The position numbers were made by a program, and so were the translations under genes. Shown piece by piece: positions 8,062 to 8,886 of a stretch of 8,886 nucleotides of DNA (within the stretch, counting starts at the first letter, position 1; each line of letters opens with the position of its first letter). The notes beneath the pieces were generated by a model. The model was given only the letters and a program-made list of their open reading frames with translations. It ran no database searches and had not been told where the DNA came from. Location: assembly GCA_035259345.1 (NCBI GenBank), contig DATFWK010000157.1, positions 1-8,886 on the forward strand, given 5' to 3'. The stretch is from DATFWK01 sp035259345. Its GTDB lineage: Bacteria > Actinomycetota > Thermoleophilia > Miltoncostaeales > Miltoncostaeaceae.

Positions 8062-8505
8062 ATGGAGCCGCGCGTCAACGTGATCACGCTCGCCGTGGAC
8101 GACCTCGAGCGGGCACTCGCCTTCTATCGGGATGCCCTCGGCCTGCCGACCGATGGCGTGGTCGCGACCGACCTGGTCGACCCTACGACAGGCGCGGCGG
8201 GTGCGATCGTCATATTCAAGCTCGACGGCGGGCTCATGCTCTGCCTGTATCCACGAAGCGAGCTCGGCAAGGACGCCTCCGTACCGACCGGTCCCTCTCA
8301 GAGCGGTGAGTTCAGCCTCGGTCAGGTCGTCCCGGGCCGGGCCGACGTCGACCGCATCCTCGAACAGGCCGCCGCGGCCGGCGCGTCAGTGACCCCGCCG
8401 CACGATCGTCCCTGGGGCATCTACTCCGGCTACTTCCGTGACCCCGACGGCCATCTGTGGGAGATCATCTGGACCGCCGACGCGTCAGGGACAGCCGAGT
8501 CCTAA
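8062..8505 (+). CDS. VOC (glyoxalase/bleomycin resistance/dioxygenase) superfamily protein
   Basis: A 147-residue single-chain VOC protein with two beta-alpha-beta-beta-beta modules. Module 1 begins VNVITLAVDDLERALAFYRD (5-24), the typical first strand and helix, and ends near LMLCLYP. Module 2 ends with GYFRDPDGHLWEIIW (123-137), a hallmark of the family. Of the four usual metal-ligand positions only the last, E134, is evident; the first-strand His position is Asn6 and the other two are not acidic or His. It may therefore bind a ligand rather than act as a metal-dependent glyoxalase; a binding or drug-sequestering role is possible but cannot be shown. The start is set by the strong ribosome binding site. 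The gene begins 52 bases after tRNA-Thr with no terminator between, so read-through from the tRNA promoter is plausible. It is convergent with the carboxypeptidase gene. Confidence 0.87.
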   Translation: MEPRVNVITLAVDDLERALAFYRDALGLPTDGVVATDLVDPTTGAAGAIVIFKLDGGLMLCLYPRSELGKDASVPTGPSQSGEFSLGQVVPGRADVDRILEQAAAAGASVTPPHDRPWGIYSGYFRDPDGHLWEIIWTADASGTAES

Positions 8506-8514
8506 AACCACAGA

Positions 8515-8543
8515 GGAGGCGTCGCTCTACCGAGCGCGCCTCC
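8515..8543. terminator. Hairpin between convergent genes, probable terminator
   Basis: Arms GGAGGCGTCGCTC (8515-8527) and GAGCGCGCCTCC (8532-8543) pair over 12 bases with one bulged T and a TACC loop. On the - strand the hairpin is followed by TCTGTGGTTTTAGG, a partial T-run; on the + strand no T-run follows. It could therefore end - strand transcripts and less certainly serve both genes. The stop codon of the - strand carboxypeptidase (8527-8529) sits at the loop, so translating ribosomes would disrupt the stem. Confidence 0.55.
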
Positions 8544-8886
8544 GCGGCAGAGCTCCTGGTGGCCGGGTTGGTTGCGGGGGGTCCGGCACGGCTCGATGAC
8601 CGGCAATGCGGTCGACCATGGCCGCGGCGGCCGCGAGACCCGCCGCGATCCGGTCGTCGCCGGGCTGGCCCAACACGACCCCGGTGATCGTCGTCCGCCT
8701 GCCGTCGATCCGGCGGATAGCGCGGAAGGCGAAGCAGCCGCCGGCCGCAGCGTCCGAGCCGGTCTTGACGCCGACAAAGCCGTCGTGCCCGAGCAACGCG
8801 TTGGTGTTGTGCACGGTCCCTGCGACCGGCAACGCCGCACTCGGTGTGGCGACGATGCTGGCGAACACCGGCAGGCGCATGGCCCG
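8527..8886 (-). CDS. D-alanyl-D-alanine carboxypeptidase (peptidase S11), C-terminal part
   Basis: The 3' end of a penicillin-binding-protein-type gene whose start lies beyond the window; 119 residues are visible. The segment HNTNALLGHDGFVGVKTGSD, followed by AAGGCFAF, contains the KTG triad (bases 8758-8766), the third catalytic motif of S11 peptidases. The SxxK and SxN motifs would be upstream, off the window. Residues before the internal ATG at 8880 (A-R-A) continue the helix expected ahead of LPVFASIVAT, so that ATG is not the start. The enzyme acts outside the membrane and removes the terminal D-Ala from stem pentapeptides. After the KTG domain there is only a helix (AAGLAAAAAMVDRIA) and a short Pro/Arg-rich tail; no PBP5-type second domain or C-terminal anchor is seen, which fits short actinobacterial members. 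The stop TAG lies in the terminator hairpin. Confidence 0.88.
   Translation of the reverse strand, partial: RAMRLPVFASIVATPSAALPVAGTVHNTNALLGHDGFVGVKTGSDAAAGGCFAFRAIRRIDGRRTTITGVVLGQPGDDRIAAGLAAAAAMVDRIAGHRAVPDPPQPTRPPGALPRRRAR

Overview
This window is very GC-rich, with strong G/C at third codon positions. It looks like an actinobacterial chromosome, possibly a deep-branching lineage such as the Thermoleophilia; that placement is inference from the gene content, not demonstrated. The supporting content is a PASTA-type PknB kinase coupled to D-Ala-D-Ala ligase, a second membrane kinase whose ectodomain resembles that of mycobacterial MviN/MurJ, tRNAs without an encoded CCA end, and tightly packed GC-rich genes with overlapping starts and stops. 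No insertion sequence, phage module or CRISPR array is visible. Apart from the C-terminal tails discussed below, every gene fully inside the window looks intact.

Layout. (1) Bases 1-3699, + strand: a cell-wall operon. It holds a PknB-like Ser/Thr kinase with four PASTA repeats, the D-Ala-D-Ala ligase Ddl (ATGA overlap with the kinase) and a YfcE/MJ0936-type metallophosphoesterase starting 10 bases after ddl. (2) Bases 3608-7037, - strand: a second tight operon, convergent with the first. In transcription order it encodes a membrane Ser/Thr kinase with a discoidin-like extracellular domain and then two different, catalytically complete XerC/D-type tyrosine recombinases. The junctions are TAG-2 nt-GTG and an ATGA overlap. 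The last recombinase gene overlaps the phosphoesterase gene tail-to-tail by 92 bases. (3) Bases 7038-7740: a divergent intergenic region with a near-perfect 15-nt tandem repeat, then a + strand gene for a protein that appears to join an ASCH/PUA-like domain to a winged helix. (4) Bases 7831-8010: tRNA-Tyr(GTA) and tRNA-Thr(GGT), followed by a VOC/glyoxalase-superfamily gene with a strong ribosome binding site. (5) Bases 8515-8886: a hairpin, and the C-terminal end of a - strand D-alanyl-D-alanine carboxypeptidase (KTG motif visible) that runs off the window.

How the parts fit. Region 1 pairs a kinase that probably senses muropeptides or lipid II with the enzyme that makes the D-Ala-D-Ala terminus, and region 5 encodes an enzyme that trims it. 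The most unusual arrangement is region 2, where a transmembrane signalling kinase appears to be co-translated with a tandem pair of site-specific recombinases. XerC and XerD are normally encoded at separate loci. Any regulatory link between the kinase and the recombinases is a hypothesis from gene order only.
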